DNA from: Dokdonella_A sp040005635
Lineage (GTDB): Bacteria; Pseudomonadota; Gammaproteobacteria; Xanthomonadales; Rhodanobacteraceae
Direction: 5' to 3'
Assembly (NCBI GenBank): GCA_040005635.1
Contig: JBDTYM010000093.1
Location: forward strand, 1 to 14,272
DNA length: 14,272 nt
Of the stretch, positions 7,044-13,467 are shown piece after piece. Below the pieces are notes generated by a model that was given only the letters and a program-made list of their open reading frames with translations, was not told the origin of the DNA and ran no database searches. Made by a program: the position numbers and the translations under genes. How positions within the stretch are numbered: position 1 is the first letter of the stretch; every line of letters starts with the position of its first letter.

Positions 7044-7855
7044 GGTGTCAGGGACAATATCTGGCCAACTTGCGCGGACGACCCACCGGACGAACTCCCG
7101 CAAATCGGCGAAGCTCGGCCTCAACCCTCTCCTGAAACCGATCCGTGCCCAGCGCACGCTGCTGCTGAAGAGTGCTTCTGATGTCGCGAAGCAGGTCATC
7201 CGGCATCGCCTCGCGGAAGAGCGCTCGATACGCTTCGGAGCGTGAAAGAGCGTCCGATCCAAGCGCGAGATACGCCGGATGCGGCGTGACGAAATCCTCC
7301 TGCTTCCGCATGGCATTGACCTGAAAACTCGACCACGGGTACGCGGCTGGGTCATTTAGCATCCAGGCGCGGACTGGATTGAGCTCTATATATCGGCAGC
7401 ACGTCAGCACATAGCCGTCCGAGTCGACCAGGCAAGACTTGTAGCGCCCCTCCCACAACGTGCCGCTCCTGCGATGGCGACCATTGAACAAGCCCGCATA
7501 GTTGCGTGCAAATGTCTGCATCAAGCGCGAAACGGCGCCCGCCTCCGCGGGCGTCACCAGCAGGTGGGCGTGATTGCTCATCAAGACATACGCGTGGAGT
7601 CGACACTCATAGCGCGGCAACGCTGCACGCAGGCATTGCAGATAGCGCTGCCGGTCATCGTCGTCGAGGAAGCACGGCATGCGGTTGTTGCCGCGTTGCA
7701 CGATGTGCTGCGGCACGCCAGCGAGGTCGGGGCGAGGAAGTCGGGCCATGACCGGCAGCTTGACGAAGGCCGTGCGCGCGAAACATCCGACTTCGCACGA
7801 TGCACGCGTCAGAATTCTCCGCGCCAGCTACGCGGTAGTGTCTCTGACACCTTTT
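7044..7855 (-). mobile_element. RAYT unit bounded by inverted repeat copies
   Basis: The transposase gene is bracketed by GGTGTCAGGGACA (from 7044) on the left and TGTCTCTGACACC (7839-7851) on the right, which are inverted copies of the repeat with one mismatch. The right hairpin is preceded by GTAG (7835-7838), the tetranucleotide that marks REP feet in enterobacteria. The ~90 bp between the gene start and the right hairpin is partly shared with 11198-11235 and, more shortly, with 9695-9720. This argues that the unit 7044-7855 has moved or copied as a block. RAYTs are usually domesticated and immobile as full units; here the relic at 9563 suggests past mobility. Confidence 0.75.
7048..7749 (-). 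CDS. REP-associated tyrosine transposase (RAYT, Y1/HUH family)
   Basis: A 233-residue HUH endonuclease related to IS200/IS605 TnpA, which cuts single-stranded DNA at hairpins. Seen motifs are RPDLAGVPQHIVQRGNNR at 6-23, MSNHAHLLVTP at 57-67 with the metal-binding pair His60 and His62, FARNYAGLFN at 80-89 with the likely nucleophile Tyr84, GTLWEGRYKS at 96-105, and CCRYIELNPVRA at 117-128. The basic tail GRPRK (223-227) is typical of the family. Length is normal and no frameshift is seen, so it may be active. The stop codon TGA lies inside the terminal repeat, so the last residue before it (YCP) is partly repeat-encoded. RAYTs are known to be linked with REP proliferation; the CTCTGACACC hairpins around it are the obvious substrate candidates, which is inference. 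Confidence 0.95.
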   Translation of the reverse strand: MARLPRPDLAGVPQHIVQRGNNRMPCFLDDDDRQRYLQCLRAALPRYECRLHAYVLMSNHAHLLVTPAEAGAVSRLMQTFARNYAGLFNGRHRRSGTLWEGRYKSCLVDSDGYVLTCCRYIELNPVRAWMLNDPAAYPWSSFQVNAMRKQEDFVTPHPAYLALGSDALSRSEAYRALFREAMPDDLLRDIRSTLQQQRALGTDRFQERVEAELRRFAGVRPVGRPRKLARYCP

Positions 7856-7947
7856 GCGGACACCTTTTCCCGAGGAAATTGTCTCTGACACCTTTTCCGG
7901 TCTCTGACACCTTTGTGGAAATTGTCTCTGACACCTTTTCCGGACAC
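7839..7947. repeat. Repeat cluster 4 upstream of the RAYT and PD40 genes
   Basis: Four copies in one orientation carry CTCTGACACC at 7842, 7883, 7902 and 7926. Two of them (7874-7898 and 7917-7941) are identical 25-bp full units with GGAAATTG at one end and CACCTTTTCC at the other. The first copy is the one preceded by GTAG (7835-7838). The cluster sits between two divergent genes, so the repeats are not restricted to gene 3' ends. Confidence 0.93.
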
Positions 7948-7963
7948 CTCTTCCGCGGGCGGC

Positions 7964-7977
7964 TTGATCTACATCAA
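7964..7977. promoter_or_regulatory. FNR/Anr-like binding site
   Basis: TTGATCTACATCAA is a perfect match to the FNR/Anr consensus TTGAT-N4-ATCAA, centred 170 bp before the PD40-protein start and 221 bp before the RAYT start on the other strand. It lies just outside repeat cluster 4. No clear -10 hexamer was found at the spacing expected for a class II FNR promoter, so function is uncertain. Confidence 0.5.
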
Positions 7978-8140
7978 TCTGCTGCGCACCCATTGATTCA
8001 AACTGGCCATGGCAGCGTTACTGACAACAAACTGCGCCGCAATCTCGAAATCCGCCCGGCTATGTCGCCATCGTCACGCGTGACGGGAGCCTCCGCCAAC
8101 GCCGGATCCGTGCCATCGCGCAAGACAAGCGGAATTGAAA

Positions 8141-9583
8141 ATGAGAACACGCAAGTGGCCCTTGATCGCTTCCACACTCGGCTGGTGCCTTTCTGCCGGT
8201 CCTTCTGCCTTTGCGCAGGTTACGGAAATCATCAGCGTCAGCTCGGTCGGCCAGCAGGGAAACGACATCAGCGGGCGGTATGCCGGGCCTGCGCTCAGTG
8301 CCGACGGCGGAATCGTGGCGTTCGACTCCCAGGCATCCACACTCGTGCCTGACGACTCCAACCTGACGACTGATGTGTTCGTGCACGACAGCCAGAGCGG
8401 CGCCACCGAGCGGGTGAGCATCAGCAGCAGCGGGGATGAGGGCAACGACGTCAGCACGCGTCCGGGTATCGACGCTGCAGGCAACCTCGTGGTGTTCGAC
8501 AGTGCTGCCAGCAACCTCGTCGCGACCGATGCCAACATCGCGCTGGACGTCTTCGTCCACCATCGGGACACTCATACGACGGAGCTCGTCAGCATGTCGT
8601 CCGGTGGAATTCAGGGCGACGACGCGAGCTACAGCCCCACGATCAGCGCCAATGGGCAGTTCGTCTGCTTCGTCTCGGCCGCCACGAATCTCGTCGCGAA
8701 CGACACCAACCACGTCGAGGATATTTTCGTGCGCGATCTGATCGCAGGCACGACGGAGCGGGTCAGTCTCGGGGATATCGGCCAGCAGTCGAACTCGTCT
8801 TCCACAGTGGCGTCGATCAGCGCCGATGGGCGCTGGGTGGTATTCAGTTCCTACGCGAGCAACCTCGTTGCGGACGACATCAATGACCAGTTCGACGTCT
8901 TCATCCACGACCGCACGACTGGACTCACCGAACTCGTCAGCGTGGACAGCGCCGGGCAGCAGGCGGACGGTACGAGTTCGGCACCGTCGGTGAGTGAGGA
9001 TGGTCGTTTCGTCGCTTACTGGTCGGGCGCCACCAACCTGGTGTCGGGCGACACCAATGCGCGCCAGGACATCTTCCTGCGCGATCGAACCGCGGGAACC
9101 ACCGAGCGCGTCAGCGTCAGCAGCGCCGGCGCGCAAGCCGACGGAGACAGCCAGGATCCCGCGGTCAGGGGGTTCACTGCCAGCGGCCCCCAGATCACCC
9201 CGAACGGCCGCTGGATTGCCTTCTATGCGTCCGCCACGAATCTCGTTCCGGGTGACACCAACACCTGTCCGGATGTCTTTGCAAACCCCGGCCAGTGCCC
9301 GGACGTTTTTGTCAGGGACCGGCTTTCCGGAAAAACAACGCGAATCAACGTCGCCAGTGATGGCACGCAGGCCAATGACAGGACGGCCGATCCGGCGATC
9401 AGCGCCTCGGGGCGGGTCGTCGCCTACTTCTCCGCCGCCGGCAGCCTGGTCGCCAACGACACGAACATCTGTCTGCCCATCTTCCCCAACAATTGTCCGG
9501 ACATCTTTACCTCCCTGATCGACGAAATATTCGCCGACGGTTCCGAGGGCAACGGCAGCATTGGTGTCAGAGACAATATTTGA
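8141..9583 (+). CDS. Secreted seven-repeat PD40/TolB-like beta-propeller protein
   Basis: A 480-residue exported protein with signal peptide MRTRKWPLIASTLGWCLSAG ending at AFA (25). Seven repeats of ~55-65 residues follow, with the pattern S-x-D-G-R-x-V-A-F, S-x-A-T-N-L-V, D-T-N, D-I/V-F-V-R-D-R, T-T-E-R-V-S-V; they begin near 51, 109, 168, 226, 284, 351 and 420. This is a PD40 (TolB-type) propeller and seven units would close a ring. Paired cysteines occur in late repeats (376/386 and 444/452). The tail reads EIFADGSEGNGSIG, then VRDNI. The start is ATG 8141 with GCGGAA upstream; a TTG two codons earlier is less likely. The last six residues (GVRDNI) are coded by a repeat copy and TGA directly follows it, so the native C-terminus, perhaps IFADGFE-like, was altered. 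Role unknown; probably extracellular. Confidence 0.87.
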   Translation: MRTRKWPLIASTLGWCLSAGPSAFAQVTEIISVSSVGQQGNDISGRYAGPALSADGGIVAFDSQASTLVPDDSNLTTDVFVHDSQSGATERVSISSSGDEGNDVSTRPGIDAAGNLVVFDSAASNLVATDANIALDVFVHHRDTHTTELVSMSSGGIQGDDASYSPTISANGQFVCFVSAATNLVANDTNHVEDIFVRDLIAGTTERVSLGDIGQQSNSSSTVASISADGRWVVFSSYASNLVADDINDQFDVFIHDRTTGLTELVSVDSAGQQADGTSSAPSVSEDGRFVAYWSGATNLVSGDTNARQDIFLRDRTAGTTERVSVSSAGAQADGDSQDPAVRGFTASGPQITPNGRWIAFYASATNLVPGDTNTCPDVFANPGQCPDVFVRDRLSGKTTRINVASDGTQANDRTADPAISASGRVVAYFSAAGSLVANDTNICLPIFPNNCPDIFTSLIDEIFADGSEGNGSIGVRDNI

Positions 9584-9720
9584 CCGATTTCGGCTGACGA
9601 CCTACGGGACGAACCCCGAAAAATGCATGTAATAGTCCGAGTCCCCGGGAACGACGAGTAGCGCCCTTCCCACAACGTGCCGGTCCTGCGACGCGACTAC
9701 GGGGTAGTGTCTCTGACACC
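9563..9720. mobile_element. RAYT-derived deletion element (MITE-like relic)
   Basis: This 158-bp element starts with GGTGTCAGAGACAATATT and ends with GTAG (9704-9707) plus TGTCTCTGACACC, the same ends as the RAYT unit. Its left ~60 bp align with 7044-7105 (the RAYT 3' end; shared GACGACC and ACGAAC words). Its middle (9660-9695) aligns with 7442-7477, keeping TAGCGCCC, CCCACAACGTGCCG and TCCTGCGA. Read on the minus strand, it still encodes LWEGRYSS. Most of the gene is missing, so it is a non-autonomous derivative. Its left repeat forms the end of the PD40 gene. Confidence 0.83.
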
Positions 9721-9749
9721 TTTTCTAAAAGTGTCTCTGACACCTTTTC
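9711..9749. repeat. Repeat cluster 5: two direct copies at the FUSC gene end
   Basis: CTCTGACACCTTTTC occurs at 9711-9725 and again at 9735-9749. The second copy's last base overlaps the stop codon (9749-9751) of the minus-strand FUSC gene. Both are preceded by GTGT, giving a perfect inner GTGTC-TCT-GACAC stem. The site lies between convergent genes. Confidence 0.92.
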
Positions 9750-11125
9750 TAGGGTGCCAGCGCACGCCTCAACTCGTCCAACGCCGCCGCTATCTGATCC
9801 GGTTCACGCAATGCCTTGCGTGCGGAGCCGACCGCCTTGCGAACCGCTACCGACGCAGTTCGCGCGTCGATTATCGCGGATGCCGGCTCGCGACACGCAC
9901 TCAGCGCATCGATCCAATCCGCGGGCTGCACCGGCCGGTAGCGCCGCGTCATCCGGCGGCTCGCGCGGAATGCGGGAGCGACCTCTTCCACCCGACCGAC
10001 CGCCAATGCGAATTCCTCCGACGTTTGCGTAGGCGCAGCGGGATCGAGCGCCTCCGACAACAGCGCCAGCGCGTCGGCGATGCGCCGCCGCAGCACGGCG
10101 GTCGAACGCACCGGCAACACGAACCAGGCGGCAGCGACGCCGATGAGCGCGCCGATCACGATCTCCTCCAGACGCGGCCACAGCAGATACTGCGCCTGTG
10201 CACCCGTGTAGTCCTGCAGCAACGCGAGCGCGAGCGTCACGAAGAATGCCCACCACGCGTAACCGAGCGGACGCAGCCAGGTACCAAAAAAGATGGTCGT
10301 GAGCATGAGAACCACCGTCGTCGAATCGTGCGCACCGAGGCGCGCGCTGAATCCGAGCGCCACCAAGGTTCCCGCGGCAGCCCCAAGGACGCGCAGCACG
10401 CTCTTGTAGGCGACATCGAGCCGGCCGCGGTTGCCGCTGCCGACGATGAAAGCCGTGAGCACGATCCACGCCCAGCGACCGGGAAAGAAAACATAACCGA
10501 TCACGAATGAGAGACCGAGCGCGACAGCCATCTGGATGGCCATGCGCGTGGTCGCGTCCGGACGCAGGGAACTCTCGGCCTTCGGCGCCGAACTTGGCGC
10601 CGCCTGCGCAGCCATCTTCACGGGCGGAAGAATACGCAGGCGCCGGGCGGTCGCATGAAACACGCTGACCCAAACCAACGCCAGCAGCGCGCCGACGATC
10701 GGCATGAGCAGCGTCATCCACGGCCCGAGGTGCGTTGAAGGCACATAGGGCGTAGTGAGCAAAGTGACGAACGGCAGCGCGATCAGCGAACCCGCGCGTC
10801 CCGCCATCGGCCCGAACCGACGCAACCAGATCGAAACGAACATGCTGGTCACGAACACGAATGCACCGAGCCACGGCGCGAGCAAGAGAAGCATTCCGAC
10901 GCCTACCGCAACGATACCGACCAGCGGCAATGCGAGCGCGGCCTCGAGCCGACCGCGCAGATCGCGATCAAGATGGCTGCGCGACAGCGACAGGCACAGC
11001 ACGACCGCGAGTATCGCAGGGCCGGGTTCGGGATCGATCGCCAGCGCGCAGGCCAAGGTCGCGATCATTGCCAGCATCGTCACGATGGCTTCGCGCAGCG
11101 AGCGGAGTATGTCGGTCGTCTTCAT
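9749..11125 (-). CDS. FUSC-family inner-membrane protein
   Basis: The 458-residue protein has two sets of hydrophobic helices. The first covers ~13-160; the second, ~196-340, follows a polar linker (168-192). The second set holds the FUSC core: FFPGRWAWIVLTAFIVGSGN at 213-232, RGRLDVAYKSVLRVLGAAAGTLVAL at 233-257, and YLLWPRLEEIVIGALIGVAAAW at 313-334. A soluble, mainly helical tail runs from 345 to 458. FUSC (fusaric acid resistance-like, YccS/AaeB type) proteins are linked with export of aromatic acids and other toxic compounds; the substrate here is unknown. Start ATG 11125 (MKTTDILRSL) is chosen because the upstream extension to 11197 would translate a repeat copy (EKVSETI); no good Shine-Dalgarno is visible at either start. 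No periplasmic adaptor gene is adjacent, so an AaeAB-like pump is not indicated. Confidence 0.9.
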   Translation of the reverse strand: MKTTDILRSLREAIVTMLAMIATLACALAIDPEPGPAILAVVLCLSLSRSHLDRDLRGRLEAALALPLVGIVAVGVGMLLLLAPWLGAFVFVTSMFVSIWLRRFGPMAGRAGSLIALPFVTLLTTPYVPSTHLGPWMTLLMPIVGALLALVWVSVFHATARRLRILPPVKMAAQAAPSSAPKAESSLRPDATTRMAIQMAVALGLSFVIGYVFFPGRWAWIVLTAFIVGSGNRGRLDVAYKSVLRVLGAAAGTLVALGFSARLGAHDSTTVVLMLTTIFFGTWLRPLGYAWWAFFVTLALALLQDYTGAQAQYLLWPRLEEIVIGALIGVAAAWFVLPVRSTAVLRRRIADALALLSEALDPAAPTQTSEEFALAVGRVEEVAPAFRASRRMTRRYRPVQPADWIDALSACREPASAIIDARTASVAVRKAVGSARKALREPDQIAAALDELRRALAP

Positions 11126-11150
11126 ATCACGCGGAGGGAATGGTCTCGGT

Positions 11151-11174
11151 GGAATTGTCTCTGACACCTTTTCC
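11151..11174. repeat. Single repeat copy upstream of the FUSC gene
   Basis: A full 24-bp copy begins GGAATTGTC, contains CTCTGACACC at 11159, and ends TTTTCC. It lies 25 bp from the FUSC start codon, so it should be within the 5' leader or promoter of that gene. Confidence 0.9.
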
Positions 11175-11197
11175 GCCGTTTCGCATTGTATTCGCAT

Positions 11198-11250
11198 GAT
11201 GCACGCGTCAGAATTCTACGCGTTAGCTACGAGAGAATTATCTCTGACCT
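11198..11250. mobile_element. Orphan copy of the RAYT upstream end
   Basis: GATGCACGCGTCAGAATTCT (11199-11218) is identical to 7799-7818 upstream of the RAYT. The match continues with differences through CGCG, AGCTACG and a degenerate TCTCTGACC (11241-11249). The rest of the RAYT unit is absent. This is a loose end left by insertion, deletion or recombination, and it shows that at least ~50 bp outside the terminal hairpin belongs to the duplicated unit. Confidence 0.8.
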
Positions 11251-11287
11251 TTTCCCGGGGAAAATTGTCTCTGACACCTTTGCCGGA
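11241..11287. repeat. Repeat cluster 6 directly before the trmY start
   Basis: A degenerate copy (TCTCTGACC, 11241-11249) is followed by a fuller one with GGGGAAAATTG and CTCTGACACC (11269-11278), then CTTTGCCGG. The cluster ends about 5 nt before the ATG of the TrmY-type gene and no Shine-Dalgarno is visible between. Confidence 0.9.
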
Positions 11288-11292
11288 CACAC

Positions 11293-11886
11293 ATGCGAAC
11301 CTTTGTACTGCGAGCGCGGGCGGCACCCACCGACAGCCAGAAATTATTAGCTGCAGTTGGCGGCGAGGCGCATACCGAAATCCTCGCGCACACGCTGATG
11401 AACGCGATCTTCGTGGCCCAGTCGCATCGTGCTGACGTGAGGGTATACCTGGTGTTGGAAAGTACCCAGGATTTCTCCCGCACGATCCAATTCGATAGCA
11501 ACGCGATGCAAGACATCGGCGGCTTCGACGAGCGTGCGCTGCTGGGCAAGATCGCGAAGGCGCTGGACGCTTCCAGAGGAATGGACAAGGAAGAAACGCG
11601 CCCGGTGGAATCGGGCGTGACGGTACGCACGTTGAGCTTCGAGCGGCTGGTGCAAGAGCTGGCCGCAGACCACCAGCTGTTTGTGATGGACAGAAAAGGC
11701 ACATCGATCCGAGAGCAGGCGTTTGGAAGCAATCCCTGTTTCCTGCTGACTGACCACATCCCGATGCCGAAAAAAACCTTCCACAGCCTCGAACGCTTGG
11801 GTGCGAACGATATTTCGTTAGGATCGAAAATGCTGTTTGCTTCGCAATGCGTCGTCTTGATACACCACGAGCTGGACCAGCGATAA
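11293..11886 (+). CDS. trmY: TrmY-type SPOUT RNA methyltransferase (UPF0217/DUF358 family)
   Basis: The 197-residue protein matches the TrmY family along its length. It begins MRTFVLRARAAPTDS; EAHTEILAHTLMNAIFVAQ is at 25-43, DVRVYLVLESTQDFSRTI at 48-65, a segment with FLLTDHIPMPKKT at 150-162, and LGSKMLFASQCVVLIHHELD at 176-195. In SPOUT enzymes the TDH-loop and the C-terminal part form the knotted S-adenosylmethionine site. Archaeal TrmY makes N1-methylpseudouridine at tRNA position 54. Bacteria normally have m5U54, so the bacterial homologue's substrate is an open question and the symbol reflects family only. The start codon is only ~5 nt after a repeat copy and has no visible Shine-Dalgarno. 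It is divergent from FUSC and not in an operon with the next gene (379 bp away). Confidence 0.9.
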   Translation: MRTFVLRARAAPTDSQKLLAAVGGEAHTEILAHTLMNAIFVAQSHRADVRVYLVLESTQDFSRTIQFDSNAMQDIGGFDERALLGKIAKALDASRGMDKEETRPVESGVTVRTLSFERLVQELAADHQLFVMDRKGTSIREQAFGSNPCFLLTDHIPMPKKTFHSLERLGANDISLGSKMLFASQCVVLIHHELDQR

Positions 11887-12265
11887 CACTCGCTCGCAAC
11901 GGGGTCAGGGCCGCCTGCCATTGTTTGCGAGGTTCAGGCAATGTTTGCGATCGATCAGAGGTCCTCGAACGCAGGCGATCGCGGTGGAAAGTGCAACCTG
12001 CCCCCTGTTTTGTGCGGATATTTGCGGCTTGAACCGTCGCGATCAGGAAGGTGCCGCCGAATGCTGGCCATCGTACGGGCATAGGTGTCAGGCATCGGGT
12101 CAGAGCCGACTTTCCCGCGCATCGCAGCAGGTATCGTGGGCAAAGTTAACTTCGCCTATGCGCGGCGCTCGGCACGTTTGGAATTTCGTGCGACGGTGTC
12201 GATTTTCCGCTTCGCCATTCGTCGACAAGATAGGCGGACCCATCGATCCGCGCGGAGTGCCTGAC
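11887..12265. other. Gene-free spacer with second-family repeat remnants
   Basis: This 379-bp gap between trmY and the RibD-like gene contains no convincing gene. It has GGGGTCAGGG at 11901-11910, GAAAGTGCAACCTGCCCCC at 11987-12005 in the opposite orientation, and GGGTCAGAGCCGACTTTC at 12098-12115. A degenerate TAGGTGTCAGGCATC occurs at 12082. The promoter of the RibD-like gene must lie in the right part but none is clear. Confidence 0.5.
11901..12115. repeat. Second repeat family, three degenerate copies
   Basis: Copies resemble GGGTCAGAGTGCACTTTC, a word seen inverted at 13566-13582. They are at 11901 (short), 11987-12005 (inverted) and 12098-12115. They share GTCAG with the main family but have a different continuation (GAGTGCACTTTC rather than AGACAATTT), so they appear to be a separate REP-like family whose transposase is not in the window. 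Confidence 0.55.
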
Positions 12266-12883
12266 ATGAGAAAGCTCATCGTTGCCGCATTCATCAGCCT
12301 CGACGGCGTCGTGCAAGCGCCCGGCGGTCCCGAAGAAGACACCAGCAACGGCTTCGCCCACGGTGGCTGGATCTGGCCGTATGCCCACGAAACCGATGCG
12401 GTGATGGGCGGCGCGTTCGAGCGTCCGTTCGAGCTGCTGCTCGGGCGCCGCACCTACGACATCTTCGCCGGGTATTGGCCGCTCGTGCCGGAAGACGCCC
12501 CGCACCGAAGCATCGCCGACCTGCTCAATGGCGCGGCCAAGCACGTCGCTACGCACCATCCCGGATCGCTTGTGTGGCAGAACAGTCGAGCGCTGGGCTC
12601 AGACGTCGCCGCAGCGGTACGCGAACTCAAGCGCCGCGACGGCCCCGACCTGTTGACCCAAGGCAGCAGCGACCTGGTGCACCAGCTGCTCGCCACCGAC
12701 GTGGTCGACGAGTTGCTCCTGCTGGTCTTCCCGGTTCTGCTAGGTCGCGGCAAGCGATTATTCGACGACGATACGCAGGCATCGGCGTTCCGGCTCGAGG
12801 CGTCGAAATGCTCGCCGACTGGCGTGCTGGTGAACCGCTATATCCGCGACGGAGCGTTGCGAACCGGTTCGTTCGAACCCTGA
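12266..12883 (+). CDS. RibD C-terminal / dihydrofolate reductase family protein
   Basis: A 205-residue cytosolic protein of the RibD_C fold. It begins MRKLIVAAFISLDGVVQAPGG (S-L-D-G at 11-14), then has FELLLGRRTYDIFAGYWP at 55-72, a DLLTQGSSDLVHQLL segment at 128-142 with the glycine-rich nucleotide loop, and VDELLLLVFPVLLGRGKRLFD at 147-167. These are the hallmarks of the stand-alone YwjB/YyaP-like group, probable NADPH-dependent reductases. The true substrate is generally unknown, and being outside a riboflavin operon argues against a riboflavin role. The start ATG 12266 has CGGAG about 9 nt upstream. The 3' end lies 16 nt before a strong hairpin shared with the convergent neighbour. Confidence 0.93.
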   Translation: MRKLIVAAFISLDGVVQAPGGPEEDTSNGFAHGGWIWPYAHETDAVMGGAFERPFELLLGRRTYDIFAGYWPLVPEDAPHRSIADLLNGAAKHVATHHPGSLVWQNSRALGSDVAAAVRELKRRDGPDLLTQGSSDLVHQLLATDVVDELLLLVFPVLLGRGKRLFDDDTQASAFRLEASKCSPTGVLVNRYIRDGALRTGSFEP

Positions 12884-12899
12884 CTGAGTGGTGGTGGTG

Positions 12900-12934
12900 C
12901 CAGGGGAAATTGTCTCTGACACCATTTCCCCTGG
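12900..12934. terminator. Perfect 11-bp hairpin built on a repeat, between convergent genes
   Basis: CCAGGGGAAAT (12900-12910) and ATTTCCCCTGG (12924-12934) are exact inverted repeats with the repeat core TGTCTCTGACACC as loop. It lies 16 nt after the RibD-like stop and 2 nt from the stop of the minus-strand secreted gene. It lacks a long T-run, so factor-independent termination is not certain; transcript 3'-end protection is equally possible. Confidence 0.65.
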
Positions 12935-12936
12935 TC

Positions 12937-13308
12937 TCACGGAACCGTGCTATCCGGCGGCATCGTGGTGAGACTCTCGATCGTCCAGCTTTGTCCATTG
13001 GAGCCGCCGTCATTGACGCCTGCGTAGACCTTGGTGTCCTTCTTGAGCGATGCAACCAATGCGACGGTTGCAGGCTCTTTTTTGTAGATCTTGTCGGGAG
13101 CGCGTTGCCACACCGTCGCATCGTTCCACGTCGCAACCCACTCGCTCCACTTGGGTGGCTTCGCATCATCCGGCACGCGGAACGTGATCGTTTTCTTGCC
13201 CGCATCAACCGACACGATATAGGCACGGAACGACTGGCTCACTTCTGCGATCGCCAATGAGGCGGCGAACAAAAGGCAAAGCGAGACTACGTGTATCAGC
13301 TTATTCAC
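12937..13308 (-). CDS. Small secreted protein of unknown function
   Basis: A 123-residue exported protein. MNKLIHVVSLCLLFAASLAIA is a clear signal peptide with cleavage before EVSQ. The mature ~100 residues have a beta-rich pattern (FRAYIVSVDAGKKTITFRVP at 27-46) with no cysteine. A run of W residues (54, 57, 61, 67) and a C-terminal SWTIESLTTMPPDS follow. I do not recognise the family. The YIVSVDAGKKTITFRV stretch resembles small OB- or DUF5666-like folds only loosely. The start has AAGGA about 11 nt upstream. The stop lies 2 nt from the shared hairpin. It is convergent with the RibD-like gene and divergent from the SPFH gene. Confidence 0.78.
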   Translation of the reverse strand: MNKLIHVVSLCLLFAASLAIAEVSQSFRAYIVSVDAGKKTITFRVPDDAKPPKWSEWVATWNDATVWQRAPDKIYKKEPATVALVASLKKDTKVYAGVNDGGSNGQSWTIESLTTMPPDSTVP

Positions 13309-13467
13309 GGGATCGTCCTTTCATGGGTGACAGTGACGAGCCCATTTGCCTCGTTGCAGCCGTCGACAAGCACGAGTGGGGGCCCAAGAGCCGGAGTCAG
13401 TGAGCACCTTGCGCCATTTATGTTGGGCAAGTCCACTCCGGCGCTGTTCTGCGGTATTGGGCTCAGA

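Noticed and set aside
7655..7993. Minus-strand frame of 112 codons across repeat cluster 4
   Set aside because: Its first half is translated repeats and its second half is out of frame with the RAYT that it overlaps.
9424..9675. Minus-strand frame with MWEGRYSS
   Set aside because: It is not a gene: it is the RAYT-derived relic read through into antisense of the PD40 gene. The relic is reported as a mobile element instead.
11126..11197. N-terminal extension of the FUSC protein to the ATG at 11197
   Set aside because: The added residues include EKVSETI, a translated repeat copy, and are not typical of the family start.
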